This document shows, in pieces, positions 1-8,112 of a stretch of DNA of 64,000 nt (position 1 is the stretch's first letter; every line of letters starts with the position of its first letter). This DNA comes from Gordonia asplenii. Its GTDB lineage: Bacteria; Actinomycetota; Actinomycetes; Mycobacteriales; Mycobacteriaceae. The notes beneath the pieces are model-generated. The model saw nothing but the letters and a program-made list of their open reading frames with translations. It did no database searches and had not been told where the DNA came from. The translations under genes and the position numbers were made by a program. The stretch covers positions 1-64,000 of the forward strand of contig NZ_JABBNB010000025.1 in the NCBI RefSeq assembly GCF_012933505.1, in the 5' to 3' direction.

Positions 1-110
1 GCGGCACAAACACGGCAAAACACACAAACCGAAAATGAAACAGCCCGAGATTGTCCTCAGCGGCGGGATTGTTTACAGGTTTCGGCGGCAGAGACCACCG
101 GGGCGCGGAG

Positions 111-1790
111 CTACTCGAGCATCTCCACACTCTCCTTGGCCGGCTTGGCCTGCCGCAGCGGCAGTTCCTTCCACGTCACGGTGCCCAGCACAGCCAGCAG
201 CGACGTGATCGACACGATCAGGAACACATAGTCCATCGAGTCGGCGAAGCCCTCCTTGATCGGGGTGGCGATGGCGTGCGGCAGCTTCTCGATGATCGAC
301 GTGTCGTTCATGACGCTGCCGGTGTCGCCGCCGCCTCCGCTGTGGCTCTGCGCCACCAGCGCCTTGCCGAAGGCCTGGACCTGCGGATCGTGACTCTGCA
401 CGGCCTCGACGACGGCGGAACGGAACTCCGGCGTCTTGGCCGCGGACTCCATCGACGTCGAGATGTTGGTACCCATCGTCGAGAACAGCAGCGAGAAGAA
501 CACGGCCACACCCAGGGTGCCGCCCATCTGGCGGAAGAACGTCGCGGTGCCGGTCGACATACCCATGTCCTTGGGCGGCAGGATGTTCTGCATGGCCAGG
601 GTGATCGGCTGCATCAGGTTGCCCAGCCCGAAGCCCAGGCCGAAGGCGGCAAGCATGACCAGCCACATCGCCGAGGTGTTCGTCACGAGGTGCAGCAGGA
701 AGGTCATCAGCGTGATCATCAACGACCCGACGATGGTGAAGACCTTGTAGCGGCCGGTCCGCGAGATCATCTGGCCCGACGCCACCGATCCGATCATCAG
801 ACCCAACACCATCGGCAGCATCTGCAGACCCGCCACCATCGGCGACGAACCGCGCAGCACCTGGAAGTACTGCGGCAGCATCGAGATGCCACCGAACATC
901 ACCATGCCGATGATCACCGACACGACGATGCCCTGCGCGAAGACGCGGTTGCGGAACACGCGCAGCGGAATCAGCGCGTCGTCGCCCATCTTGTTCTCGA
1001 TGAAGATGAACGCGGCGATCCCGACGACGCCGATGACGTAGCAGATCCACGACTTGCCCGACGTCCAGCCCCAGTTGTAGCCCTGCTCGGCGACGATCAG
1101 GAGCGGAGCCACGGCGACGGCCAAAGCCGTTGCGCCCCAATAGTCGACGCGTTGGCCCTTGTTCTTCTGCTGACTGTAGTTGAGCACCCGGAACACGACG
1201 AACAGCGCGGCGATGCCGATCGGCACGTTCACCAGGAACACCCAGCGCCAGCCGGAGATCCACAGGATCGACGCCTGGCCGGCGAACAGGCCGCCGAGCA
1301 CCGGACCGAGCACGCTCGACGTGCCGAACACGGCGAGGAAATAGCCCTGGTACTTCGCACGTTCGCGCGGCGGCACGATGTCGCCGATCGTCGTCAACGC
1401 CAGCGTGAACAGACCGCCCGCGCCGAGGCCCTGCAGCGCACGGAACGCGGCGAGCTCGTACATCGACGTCGCCAAGCTGCACAGCAACGACCCGACGATG
1501 AAGATCGTGATCGCGACCATGAAGAACGGCTTGCGTCCGTAGATATCGGACAGTTTGCCGTAGAGCGGGGTCACGATGGTCGACGTCACCAGATAGGCGG
1601 TGGTGACCCACGCCTGCATCGAATAGCCCTGCAGGTCGTCGGCGATGGTGCGGATCGCGGTGGACACGATCGTCTGGTCCAGCGCGGCGAGGAACATGCC
1701 CATCATCAGGCCGCCCAGGATGGTGAGGATCTGACGATGCGTCAGTCCCGCCCCCGCCTGGCCGGCCACGGTCGCCGTGTCATTTGTCAT
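111..1790 (-). CDS. DHA2-family MFS drug exporter
   Basis: Predicted cytoplasmic-membrane drug:proton antiporter of the DHA2 (EmrB/QacA) branch of the major facilitator superfamily. The 559 residues fit the usual 14-helix DHA2 size. TM1 carries LAALDQTIVSTA, the LDxTIV signature of this branch; GKLSDIYGRKP is MFS motif A between TM2 and TM3; a Gly-rich loop (SGGGGDTGS) sits before the last helices, near residue 470. The ATG overlaps the stop of the upstream MarR gene by 4 bp (ATGA), so the two are translationally coupled and the exporter is probably induced by whatever the MarR protein senses. The substrate cannot be read from sequence. Confidence 0.9.
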   Translation of the reverse strand: MTNDTATVAGQAGAGLTHRQILTILGGLMMGMFLAALDQTIVSTAIRTIADDLQGYSMQAWVTTAYLVTSTIVTPLYGKLSDIYGRKPFFMVAITIFIVGSLLCSLATSMYELAAFRALQGLGAGGLFTLALTTIGDIVPPRERAKYQGYFLAVFGTSSVLGPVLGGLFAGQASILWISGWRWVFLVNVPIGIAALFVVFRVLNYSQQKNKGQRVDYWGATALAVAVAPLLIVAEQGYNWGWTSGKSWICYVIGVVGIAAFIFIENKMGDDALIPLRVFRNRVFAQGIVVSVIIGMVMFGGISMLPQYFQVLRGSSPMVAGLQMLPMVLGLMIGSVASGQMISRTGRYKVFTIVGSLMITLMTFLLHLVTNTSAMWLVMLAAFGLGFGLGNLMQPITLAMQNILPPKDMGMSTGTATFFRQMGGTLGVAVFFSLLFSTMGTNISTSMESAAKTPEFRSAVVEAVQSHDPQVQAFGKALVAQSHSGGGGDTGSVMNDTSIIEKLPHAIATPIKEGFADSMDYVFLIVSITSLLAVLGTVTWKELPLRQAKPAKESVEMLE

Positions 1791-2329
1791 GTGGCACTTC
1801 CCTTTTCACTACTTTCGCGGAGTGTATTCTGCGGGTTTTCGTCGTCCGGTTTCGCGCCGCCGGGCTGAGCGCACGCCGCCGGAACGAGGACGTCTTCTGC
1901 GGCGTCGACGAATCGGGTCAGCAACCCGACGAGCGTGCTCAGTTCGCCTGCCGACCATCCGTCGAGCAGACGGTGCAGCCGTTCTCGACGATGGCTGCGG
2001 ATCACGTCCGCGCGGGCCAGCCCGTCGTCGGTGGCGACGAGCAGCGTCGCACGGCCGTCGTCGGGGTCGGCCTCGCGCCGGACGTAACCGAGTTTGACCA
2101 GGGCCGCGACATGCCGACTGATGGTCGACGGGTCGGCGCTCATGAGCTCGGCGAGCTTGCTGCTGCGCATCGGTCGCTCGGCGAGCTGGAACAGGCACTT
2201 GTAGGCCGCGGTCTCGATGACGCCGTCGTCGGTGCGCATCGTGACCTGACTGGCGCGCTCACGCATCCGGACGTATCTGGTGAGCACACCGAACAATTCG
2301 TCGACGGTGGCGTCGTCGATGTCGGCCAT
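1787..2329 (-). CDS. MarR-family transcriptional regulator
   Basis: Winged-helix repressor of the MarR family, about 180 residues. The recognition region is SSKLAELMSADPSTISRHVA followed by a wing with the typical DPDDGRATLL motif (DxRxxxLxLT class). It is the first gene of a two-gene unit with the exporter and very likely represses both. I chose the ATG at 2329 because AAGGAGG lies 5 bp upstream of it; a GTG directly before it (2332) would leave almost no spacing. An inverted repeat immediately upstream is a candidate operator. The ligand is unknown. Confidence 0.85.
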   Translation of the reverse strand: MADIDDATVDELFGVLTRYVRMRERASQVTMRTDDGVIETAAYKCLFQLAERPMRSSKLAELMSADPSTISRHVAALVKLGYVRREADPDDGRATLLVATDDGLARADVIRSHRRERLHRLLDGWSAGELSTLVGLLTRFVDAAEDVLVPAACAQPGGAKPDDENPQNTLRESSEKGSAT

Positions 2330-2356
2330 CACGCCTCCTTACGAACAGTTCCGCAG

Positions 2357-2394
2357 ATACTTGCGGGCCCCAACTAGTTGACGCCTGCAAGTAT
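2357..2394 (-). promoter_or_regulatory. Candidate MarR operator, inverted repeat
   Basis: Perfect 8-bp arms ATACTTGC (2357-2364) and GCAAGTAT (2387-2394) surround a central 10-bp palindrome CAACTAGTTG (2371-2380). The repeat lies 28 bp upstream of the marR start, where MarR proteins usually autoregulate. Binding is inferred. Confidence 0.5.
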
Positions 2395-2443
2395 GCGCCG
2401 ACGTTGTGATGGACACAACTCCGACATCTGCCCCGAACACGTC

Positions 2444-2478
2444 AAAATCCCCCGGATCGAGACGATCCGGGGGATTTC
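2444..2478 (-). terminator. Hairpin terminator after the SAM-IV operon
   Basis: Perfect 14-bp stem AAATCCCCCGGATC / GATCCGGGGGATTT around a 5-base loop (2459-2463). It lies just downstream of the gene ending at 2489 and is probably its intrinsic terminator. Confidence 0.7.
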
Positions 2479-2488
2479 GTGTCTTCGG

Positions 2489-2935
2489 TCAGGCCGCGAA
2501 CGCCTCCGCGAACAGCGGCAGCACCTGTTCACGCACGCGCGCGGCGGTCGGCGATCCGTCGATCGGGGTGATGATCACAGCGTCGGCCACTTCGGCCGCG
2601 TAGATGTCGCGGATCAGAGTCGACAGACCGTGTGCGGTCCCGACATAGCGGACCGTCTGTTCGTCGCCGGTCGCCGCGCCCGCCGAGGCGCGTGCCGAAT
2701 CGGCGACGGGTGCGATGGCCGCCTGTATCTCCAGGGCGACCACGTAGTTGGCCTGGTCGCGCACACCGGCACGCAGAACCGCGCGTGAGCGCTGAGCGTC
2801 ACGCAGATTCGCCTGCCGCACGACGATGCCGAAGGTGTTGGCGACGTCGTCGCCGGCCAGCGCCACCTGCAGCTTCGGCCGCCCGACGGTGACCAGCGCA
2901 TTCGTCGACGCCGGGGAGGTGAGTGTCGCGGTCAT
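2489..2935 (-). CDS. Small protein of unknown function, SAM-riboswitch operon
   Basis: 148-residue soluble protein, not recognised with certainty. The region VRYVGT...LIRDIYAAEVADAVIITPIDG resembles the C-terminal part of luciferase-like flavin monooxygenases (NtaA/SnaA type), where this strand carries a similar 'GFnlmp' end, but most of a TIM barrel is missing. The ATG at 2935 overlaps the upstream stop (ATGA), so it is translationally coupled to its partner at 2932-3447 and shares the SAM-IV riboswitch. A sulfur or methionine-related role is inferred from that control only. Confidence 0.7.
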   Translation of the reverse strand: MTATLTSPASTNALVTVGRPKLQVALAGDDVANTFGIVVRQANLRDAQRSRAVLRAGVRDQANYVVALEIQAAIAPVADSARASAGAATGDEQTVRYVGTAHGLSTLIRDIYAAEVADAVIITPIDGSPTAARVREQVLPLFAEAFAA

Positions 2936-3447
2936 GAGCGTGGTCCTTTCACGTCGTCGAGGCCGGTGAGCCAGTCGGCACGGCCGATGAGGATTGCGCC
3001 GCCCCGGGTGTCCGGCAGCGGACCAGCGTCGCAGATCACGTAGTCGATGCCATGCGACACGATCGAGAATGGTTGACGCGCAATGATTTCCGTAGCATCG
3101 ACGGCAACTCGGGCGCCGTACCGATGCACATGATTGGTCAGGGCGACGATCGACGGTACGTCGGTGGCGCCGGTGATCAGCACCGTCGAGACGCCGCCCG
3201 CTCGCAGGTCCGACGTCAAATCGTCGACGCTGCCCAAGTTGTTGACCGCACAATGCGCGATCCGCCCGAACTCCGACCCGACCAGTGCGATGGCAGCATG
3301 CGCGTCGTCTCGACTGCCCGCGGTGAGCACGACGTCGTCGATGCGACCACGCACCGCCGCGCGAATCCGATCACGCTCGACGCCGTGCAGCGTCGTGACT
3401 TCGGGTGCCCGGACCTGCGGGCCTGCCAAGACTGCGGTGTCACTCAT
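2932..3447 (-). CDS. Class V aminotransferase-fold fragment, probably no PLP lysine
   Basis: 171 residues. The stretch TVLITGATDVPSIVALTNHV, then RYGARVAVDATEI and GIDYVICDAGPL...GGAILIGRADWL, follows the core of class V aminotransferases and cysteine desulfurases (normally ITGASNVTG, ARVLVDAAQ, then a SGHK lysine segment and G-x-L-x-G). Where SGHK should be, this protein has CDAG, so the PLP lysine appears lost. It is also less than half the usual 400 residues. First gene behind the SAM-IV riboswitch, with GGAGGA before the ATG. Either a repurposed PLP-fold domain or a decaying enzyme; I cannot tell which. Confidence 0.7.
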   Translation of the reverse strand: MSDTAVLAGPQVRAPEVTTLHGVERDRIRAAVRGRIDDVVLTAGSRDDAHAAIALVGSEFGRIAHCAVNNLGSVDDLTSDLRAGGVSTVLITGATDVPSIVALTNHVHRYGARVAVDATEIIARQPFSIVSHGIDYVICDAGPLPDTRGGAILIGRADWLTGLDDVKGPRS

Positions 3448-3479
3448 CGCACATTCCTCCAGGATTGCCGTGCGAATGA

Positions 3480-3495
3480 AGGGGATCGATCCCCT
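3480..3495. promoter_or_regulatory. 16-bp palindrome in riboswitch leader
   Basis: Perfect palindrome AGGGGATCGATCCCCT between the SAM-IV aptamer and the ribosome binding site of the gene starting at 3447. It may be part of the expression platform; no poly-U follows, so translational control is the more likely mode (inference). Confidence 0.45.
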
Positions 3496-3498
3496 AGC

Positions 3499-3637
3499 GG
3501 CATCCGCTCGGCCAGGTCGTCACCCGGAGCACCCCGCCGCTGCGACGATGTACGTCGCGCCGTTCGCCTTGGAGGGTTGCCGACCAGCAAGCCGGGGCTG
3601 TTCCATCGCCAGATGGATGCTGGTACTCGTGACCTTG
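3499..3637 (-). ncRNA. SAM-IV riboswitch
   Basis: On the minus strand the leader contains, in order, GGTCACGAGTACCAGC, a variable hairpin, CCCCGGCTTGCTGG, CGGCAACCCTCCAA, a variable arm, then GGGGTGCTCCGGGTGACGAC and CTGGCCGAGC. These match the conserved blocks of the actinobacterial SAM-IV aptamer as I know it (GGTCAYGAGTGCCAGC; CCGGCAACCCTCC; GGTGCCCCGGGTGAYGACC), including the pairing of GGTCACGAG with the GTGACGACC segment. SAM-IV RNAs switch off sulfur-metabolism genes when S-adenosylmethionine is abundant. It precedes the two small genes at 2489-3447; GGAGGA of the first gene lies about 40 nt downstream. Confidence 0.88.
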
Positions 3638-3752
3638 CCAGCCACTATGCCCCGCGATTGCCTCGTGCGCGAGGTTTGCGATCACGGTGAATGTAAGGAC
3701 ACCCAAAGATCCGCGCCCGAAGTGTCGCGGACAACCTCTGTACGGTTGATGC

Positions 3753-4856
3753 GTGCCCGACGTGCCTTCACCGACGACATTCGTCCTGTCCCGCTCCGAT
3801 CGCAGCATCACCGCGCTCGGCGTCGACCGCGCCTTCCCGAAGGCATCCGACGCCGCCGCCGCGGCCCGAGCGGGACGCATGATCGTCGGAGCGATCGGCT
3901 TCGATCCCGATTCGCCTGCCGCACTGTTCTCCCCCCGCTCGGTCGTCCGATCCGACCGGCCTGTTCCGTCGTCGACGCCGCGGGCGCGCGGCATCAGCAG
4001 CGTTGCCACCATCCCCGCCCCGGCGACGCATCGGGACCGGGTCGCCGCCGTCATCGACATGATCGACGCGGGCGACGCCGAGAAGGTCGTCCTGGCTCGG
4101 TCGCTGACGCTTCGCGCCGACGTCCCGCTCGATCCCGCGGAACTACTGGGCAACTTCGCGGCGGGCAACCCGGCGGGCAACACCTTCGGCGTGGACCTGT
4201 CACCGTGCGGCGACCCCGACTACACCGACAACTGGTTTCTCGGTTCGACGCCGGAGTTGTTGATACGCAAGGCCGGTCGAACGGTGACGTGCCACCCGTA
4301 CGCGGGATCTGCTGCGCGCCAAGCAGATCCGGCCGACGATGCGGCGGCGGGCCAGGCCTTGCTCGACTCGGCCAAAGATCGCGCCGAGCACGCCTTCGTC
4401 GTCGACTATCTGCGCGCGTCGCTGGCCGCGTTCTGCTCCGAACTCGACGCGCCCACCACCCCGAAACTGTTGTCCACCAACGAAATCTGGCATCTCGCCA
4501 CGCCCATCACGGGCACCTTGCGCGACGACGCCACCACCGCCCTCGACCTCGCTCTGGCGCTCACGCCGACACCCGCCGTCGGCGGAACACCGAAGGACGC
4601 CGCGACCGCGATCATCGCGAAAGTCGAAGAGCCACGCGGGTTCTACGCCGGCGCCGTCGGCTGGTGCGACGAGAACGGCGACGGCGAGTGGATGGTGTCG
4701 ATCCGGTGCCTGCAGCTCGCCGCCGACCGCGTCACCATCCAGACGTGGGCCGGCGGCGGAATCGTCGCGGCGTCGGATCCGCAGGCCGAACTCGACGAGA
4801 CCACGGCGAAATTCCGCACGGTGTTGCGAGCGTTAGGTGCGACGAAAGCCCTGTGA
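3753..4856 (+). CDS. entC: Isochorismate synthase
   Basis: Chorismate-binding (MST) family enzyme converting chorismate to isochorismate for menaquinone or a salicylate/catechol siderophore. 367 residues, like EntC/DhbC/MenF. Visible motifs: AEKVVLARSL with the lysine that activates water, GSTPELL, STNEIWHLATPI, and the family signature KVEEPRGFYAGAVGW close to the C-terminus. The GTG start is 6 bp after TACGGT (3741-3746), suggesting a leaderless mRNA. It is divergent from the SAM-IV operon and stands alone; no siderophore genes adjoin it, so menaquinone or siderophore supply cannot be decided here. The last codons lead into a repeat block. Confidence 0.88.
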   Translation: MPDVPSPTTFVLSRSDRSITALGVDRAFPKASDAAAAARAGRMIVGAIGFDPDSPAALFSPRSVVRSDRPVPSSTPRARGISSVATIPAPATHRDRVAAVIDMIDAGDAEKVVLARSLTLRADVPLDPAELLGNFAAGNPAGNTFGVDLSPCGDPDYTDNWFLGSTPELLIRKAGRTVTCHPYAGSAARQADPADDAAAGQALLDSAKDRAEHAFVVDYLRASLAAFCSELDAPTTPKLLSTNEIWHLATPITGTLRDDATTALDLALALTPTPAVGGTPKDAATAIIAKVEEPRGFYAGAVGWCDENGDGEWMVSIRCLQLAADRVTIQTWAGGGIVAASDPQAELDETTAKFRTVLRALGATKAL

Positions 4857-5827
4857 ACGAGCCTCGGTGTGAATCCTGTGCTTTCGGACCTGGATTCACC
4901 GGCGGCGGCGCTGTTCAGCTCGTTGAGCCTGGAGCCGCCGACGGCTGCATCTTCCGTTCGCCCAACCTCGATCCACCGATGGTGAGCTCATTTCGCTGGT
5001 TGAGCCGGGCCGAAGCGCAAGCGTAGGCCCGTGTCGAAACCACGCGAGCCGACGATGCCAACGCACCAAACACCTTGAAACAGTTGATCATTCAGATGAC
5101 GAGTGTTCGGGTCGGCTTGCGATCGTCGGCTCACCAGACCCCTCGTTACACCGAAGCTCGTTCCTCGCTTCGGCACTCGGGGAGCGGGCGGTCACCCTCG
5201 TTCCTCGCTCCGGCACTCGGGGAGCGGGAAGGTCGCGTCGGCACTCGGCCTGGATCCACCGATGGTGAGCTCATTTCGCTGGTTGAGCCGGGCCGAAGCG
5301 CAAGCGCAGGCCCGTGTCGAAACCACGCGAGCCGACGATGCCAACGCACCAAACACCTTGAAACAGTTGATGATTCGGATGACGATTGTTCGGGTCGGCT
5401 TGGGATCGTCGGCTCACCAGACCCCTCGTTACACCGAATCTCGTTCCTCGCTTCGGCACTCGGGGAGCGGGCGGTCACCCTCGTTCCTCGCTTCGGCACT
5501 CGGGGAGCGGGGTGGTCGCTTCGGCACTCGGCCTGGATCCACCGATGGTGAGCTCATTTCGCTGGTTAGCCGGGCCGAAGCGCTAACGCAGGCCCGTGTC
5601 GAAACCCCGCAACCAACACACGTTGAAACAGTCGCGAATTCACCCGGTGGGTGGTTTCGACTCGCTGCGCTCGCTCAACCGGCAGATGCAAGTGCCCGGA
5701 CCGGTGAAACCAAGACCAGCGGAGGGGACCTGCTCAACCAGCGCGCCCGCCCAACCAACAGAAGCGCGCCCGCTCAACCAGCAGCAGGGGTTAAGCATCC
5801 TGCCGCTTCCCCGACCACCGGCGTCGA
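4857..5827. repeat. Non-coding repeat block
   Basis: 971 bp without a credible gene between entC and metZ. It holds a 283-bp tandem repeat (next entry) and further GGTTGAGC / GTCGAAACC modules, for example GGTTTCGACTCGCTGCGCTC running into CGCTCAACC near 5648-5675, then short CTCAACCAGC-type repeats up to metZ. The open frames here are repeat-derived and show no recognisable domain. Confidence 0.8.
4972..5610. repeat. 283-bp tandem repeat, two full copies plus part of a third
   Basis: TCCACCGATGGTGAGCTCAT begins at 4972, 5255 and 5538, an exact 283-bp period. Copies 1 and 2 differ at only a handful of positions over the unit; copy 3 runs to about 5610 and then diverges. Each unit contains the GGTTGAGCCGGGCCGAAGCG ... 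GTGTCGAAACC module and two CTTCGGCACTCGGGGAGCGG-like segments. Confidence 0.9.
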
Positions 5828-7036
5828 TCAGCCCAGGGCGCGATCCAGATCGGCGAGCAGGTCCTCGACGCCTTCGAGCCCGACCGACAGGCGAACCGCG
5901 GCGTCGGTCAGACCGATCGACGCCCGACCCTCCGGGCCCATCGCGCGGTGCGTGGTGGTCGCCGGGTGCGTGATCAACGACTTCGAGTCACCGAGGTTGT
6001 TGGAGATGTCGATCACGCGCAGGCTGTTGAGCACCTCGAAGGCACGTTCCTTGCCACCGACCCCGGCGCGGTCGTTGAGCTCGAAGGTGACGACTGTGCC
6101 GCCGCCCGACATCTGCTGCCGTGCCAGCTCGTACTGCGGATGTGATTGCAGGAAGGGGTATTTCACCCAGCGAACGCGTTCATCGTGCTCGAGGAACTCA
6201 GCGATGCGCAACGCCGACGCGACCGAGGCCTCGACGCGCAGCCGCATCGTCTCCAGACCCTTGACCATCGTCCAGGCGTTGAACGGGCTCAACGCGGGTC
6301 CGGTGTGGCGCATCAGCTGCTGCACCGGCCCGTCGATGTACTCCTGCTCACCGAGGACCGCTCCGCCCATCACACGACCCTGACCGTCGATGTGCTTGGT
6401 GCCCGAGTAGACGATGACATCGGCACCCAGATCGAGCCCCCGCTGGAGCAACGGCGTCGCAAAGACGTTGTCCAGCACCACTTTTGCGCCGGCCGCATGA
6501 GCGAGCTCGCTGACCGCGGCGACGTCGACGAGCGTCTGCATGGGATTCGACGGCGTCTCGAAGAACACCGCCGTGGTCGGTACCGACAGCGCCTGCTCCC
6601 ACTGCTGCAGGTCCTCGCCGTCTACGAAGACCGTTTCGACGCCCCACCGCGGAAGGATCTCGTTGCACACGACGAAGCACGACCCGAACAGGCTGCGTGC
6701 GGCGACCAACCGGTCCCCCGTCTTGAGCAGCGCACCGAGCGCGACGAACACCGCGGCCATACCGCTCGCCGTCGCGAAACATGCCTCAGCGCCGTCGAGC
6801 AGGCGCAGCCGCTCCTGGAACATCGCCACCGTCGGGTTGCCGTAGCGGGAGTAGACGAATCGCTCATCCTCACCGGTGAAGGCACGCTCGGCGGCTTCGG
6901 CCGACTCGTAGACGTAACCGCTGTTGAGGAACAGCGCCTCCGACGTCTCGAAGAAGTTCGACCGAGCCAGGCCACCCCGCACTCCGATGGTGTCCGGGGA
7001 GACGCCGTCGGGCAACTCACTGAAGATAGAACTCAC
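5828..7036 (-). CDS. metZ: O-succinylhomoserine sulfhydrylase
   Basis: PLP enzyme of the Cys/Met metabolism family that makes homocysteine from O-succinylhomoserine and sulfide. 402 residues, standard size. Motifs: FVYSRYGNPTVAMFQERL near the N-terminus, ASGMAAV phosphate-binding loop, FFETPSNPM, and VIVYSGTKHIDGQGRVMGG with the PLP lysine in SGTKH; the C-terminal domain ends with SVGLEGVEDLLADLDRAL. The GTG at 7036 (VSSIFSELPDG) is chosen because homology begins there, with GGAG about 8 bp upstream. It follows a rhodanese gene by 34 bp, the same pairing as Rv0390-Rv0391. Confidence 0.92.
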   Translation of the reverse strand: MSSIFSELPDGVSPDTIGVRGGLARSNFFETSEALFLNSGYVYESAEAAERAFTGEDERFVYSRYGNPTVAMFQERLRLLDGAEACFATASGMAAVFVALGALLKTGDRLVAARSLFGSCFVVCNEILPRWGVETVFVDGEDLQQWEQALSVPTTAVFFETPSNPMQTLVDVAAVSELAHAAGAKVVLDNVFATPLLQRGLDLGADVIVYSGTKHIDGQGRVMGGAVLGEQEYIDGPVQQLMRHTGPALSPFNAWTMVKGLETMRLRVEASVASALRIAEFLEHDERVRWVKYPFLQSHPQYELARQQMSGGGTVVTFELNDRAGVGGKERAFEVLNSLRVIDISNNLGDSKSLITHPATTTHRAMGPEGRASIGLTDAAVRLSVGLEGVEDLLADLDRALG

Positions 7037-7070
7037 GCCTGCCACTCCAACTTGATAGCGGAGGCACTGC

Positions 7071-7484
7071 TCACGACTGCCTCCAGGGAAGATTCGACGC
7101 CCGCCACCCGGCCGCGCCGCGGTGATCGTTCTCGTCGAGGCCGCCTTCGAACCCGTCAACGACGTTGTACGCGTTGGTGATTCCCGCGGCGGTCGCGGCT
7201 TCGGCGGCGCCGATCGACCGGTGTCCCGACCGACAGATGAACAGCACTTCGTTGTGCTCGGTGATGCCCGCCTCACGCAACTCGTCGACGAAACTCGTGT
7301 TCAGGCTGCCATCGGGGAAGCGCACCCATTCGATGAATTGCGCTTTCTTGCCGAGGATTTCGAGGTCGGGCACACCGACGTAGTTCCACTCCGCCTGGGT
7401 ACGACAGTCGACCAGCACGGCGTCGGGGTTGGTCTCCAGGCGCAGCCACGCCTGCTCGGGGGACACATCGCCTGCATAGGTCAT
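7071..7484 (-). CDS. Rhodanese-domain sulfurtransferase
   Basis: Single-domain rhodanese of 137 residues. It has the CH2A-like DAVLVDCRTQAEW segment and a six-residue active loop CRSGHR with the catalytic cysteine, so it should carry a persulfide. Its place directly upstream of metZ suggests sulfide handling for homocysteine synthesis (inference). The ATG at 7484 overlaps the upstream stop (ATGA) and has GGAAGG 7 bp before it; ATGs at 7490 and 7499 fit the ribosome binding site less well. Confidence 0.88.
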   Translation of the reverse strand: MTYAGDVSPEQAWLRLETNPDAVLVDCRTQAEWNYVGVPDLEILGKKAQFIEWVRFPDGSLNTSFVDELREAGITEHNEVLFICRSGHRSIGAAEAATAAGITNAYNVVDGFEGGLDENDHRGAAGWRASNLPWRQS

Positions 7485-7942
7485 TTGCATACCTTCCACT
7501 CGTCACCCTCGCGAACCACCACGGTGGGTGTCACGGTCGGGGTGTCCGAACCCTTCTTCTCGAAATGCCAGTGAACCTGAGCGGTCGCCCGACCGCCGTC
7601 GACGACGACGTCGGAGATCTCCGGGATCAGAATCTTGCCGAACGTGTCGCGCGAGCGCTGGTTGTCGGCAACGAACACCTGTTCGGTCGGAAAGTCCGCG
7701 GCGTTGACGACCTGCGCGCACATCGCCGAGCGATACTTGCCGTAGTCGAGGCTGTTGCGCGCGGTGTAGCTGTCGTTGATGGCGTACTGAACCTGGGCCG
7801 AATCGCTGACTCGATTGTCGCTCGGACGCAGGACGTTCGACAGGACCACGCCACCGACCGCGAGCACCACGACGATCACTGCGGCGGCGAAGGGCCACAG
7901 GCTGCCCTTGCGTGGAGACTGATCGTCAGCGGTTTCGGCCAT
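7481..7942 (-). CDS. Membrane-anchored protein with NTF2-like lumenal domain
   Basis: 153 residues: a short cytoplasmic head (MAETADDQSPRKGS), one membrane helix (about 15-37, LWPFAAAVIVVVLAVGGVVL), then an external domain of about 110 residues ending VVREGDEWKVCK. The same ending (GDDWKVCDPK) and spacing occur in the Rv0361-like protein at 45247-47208, so the two share a domain of the kind found in mycobacterial Rv0361 and in DUF4878-like lipoproteins. The gene is translationally coupled to the rhodanese. TAAGCT lies 7 bp before the ATG, so the mRNA is probably leaderless. Function unknown. Confidence 0.8.
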   Translation of the reverse strand: MAETADDQSPRKGSLWPFAAAVIVVVLAVGGVVLSNVLRPSDNRVSDSAQVQYAINDSYTARNSLDYGKYRSAMCAQVVNAADFPTEQVFVADNQRSRDTFGKILIPEISDVVVDGGRATAQVHWHFEKKGSDTPTVTPTVVVREGDEWKVCK

Positions 7943-8001
7943 GGACCCAAGCTTAACGAGCGGCCGCGCCGATGCTGTAGTCGGCGGCGTCGAAGCCGCC
8001 T

Positions 8002-8020
8002 TTAGGTGAGGTAAGCCTCA
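8002..8020 (+). promoter_or_regulatory. IdeR/DtxR-like iron box
   Basis: TTAGGTGAGGTAAGCCTCA matches the mycobacterial IdeR consensus TTAGGTTAGGCTAACCTAA at 14 of 19 positions and contains perfect arms GTGAGG / CCTCAC around TAAG. It lies 93 bp before fprA and about 60 bp from the divergent gene at 7942, so either could be iron-controlled. Confidence 0.65.
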
Positions 8021-8112
8021 CAGTCAATTTTATCTGCGGGTCCCGAACGCTTAACGTAGAGATGTTCGCGAAACAAATCGCAGGATAACGACCCGAAGGT
8101 AAACCCACTCTC

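Noticed and set aside
51..1868. Long plus-strand open frame of about 600 codons
   Set aside because: It is the complement of the DHA2 exporter gene, His/Arg-rich, with no domain; an effect of high GC content.
4972..5610. Tandem repeats as a CRISPR array
   Set aside because: The unit is 283 bp, without short repeats and unique spacers, and there are no cas genes.
5103..6383. 426-codon plus-strand frame across the tandem repeats
   Set aside because: Repeat-derived, changes with each copy and runs into metZ on the other strand.
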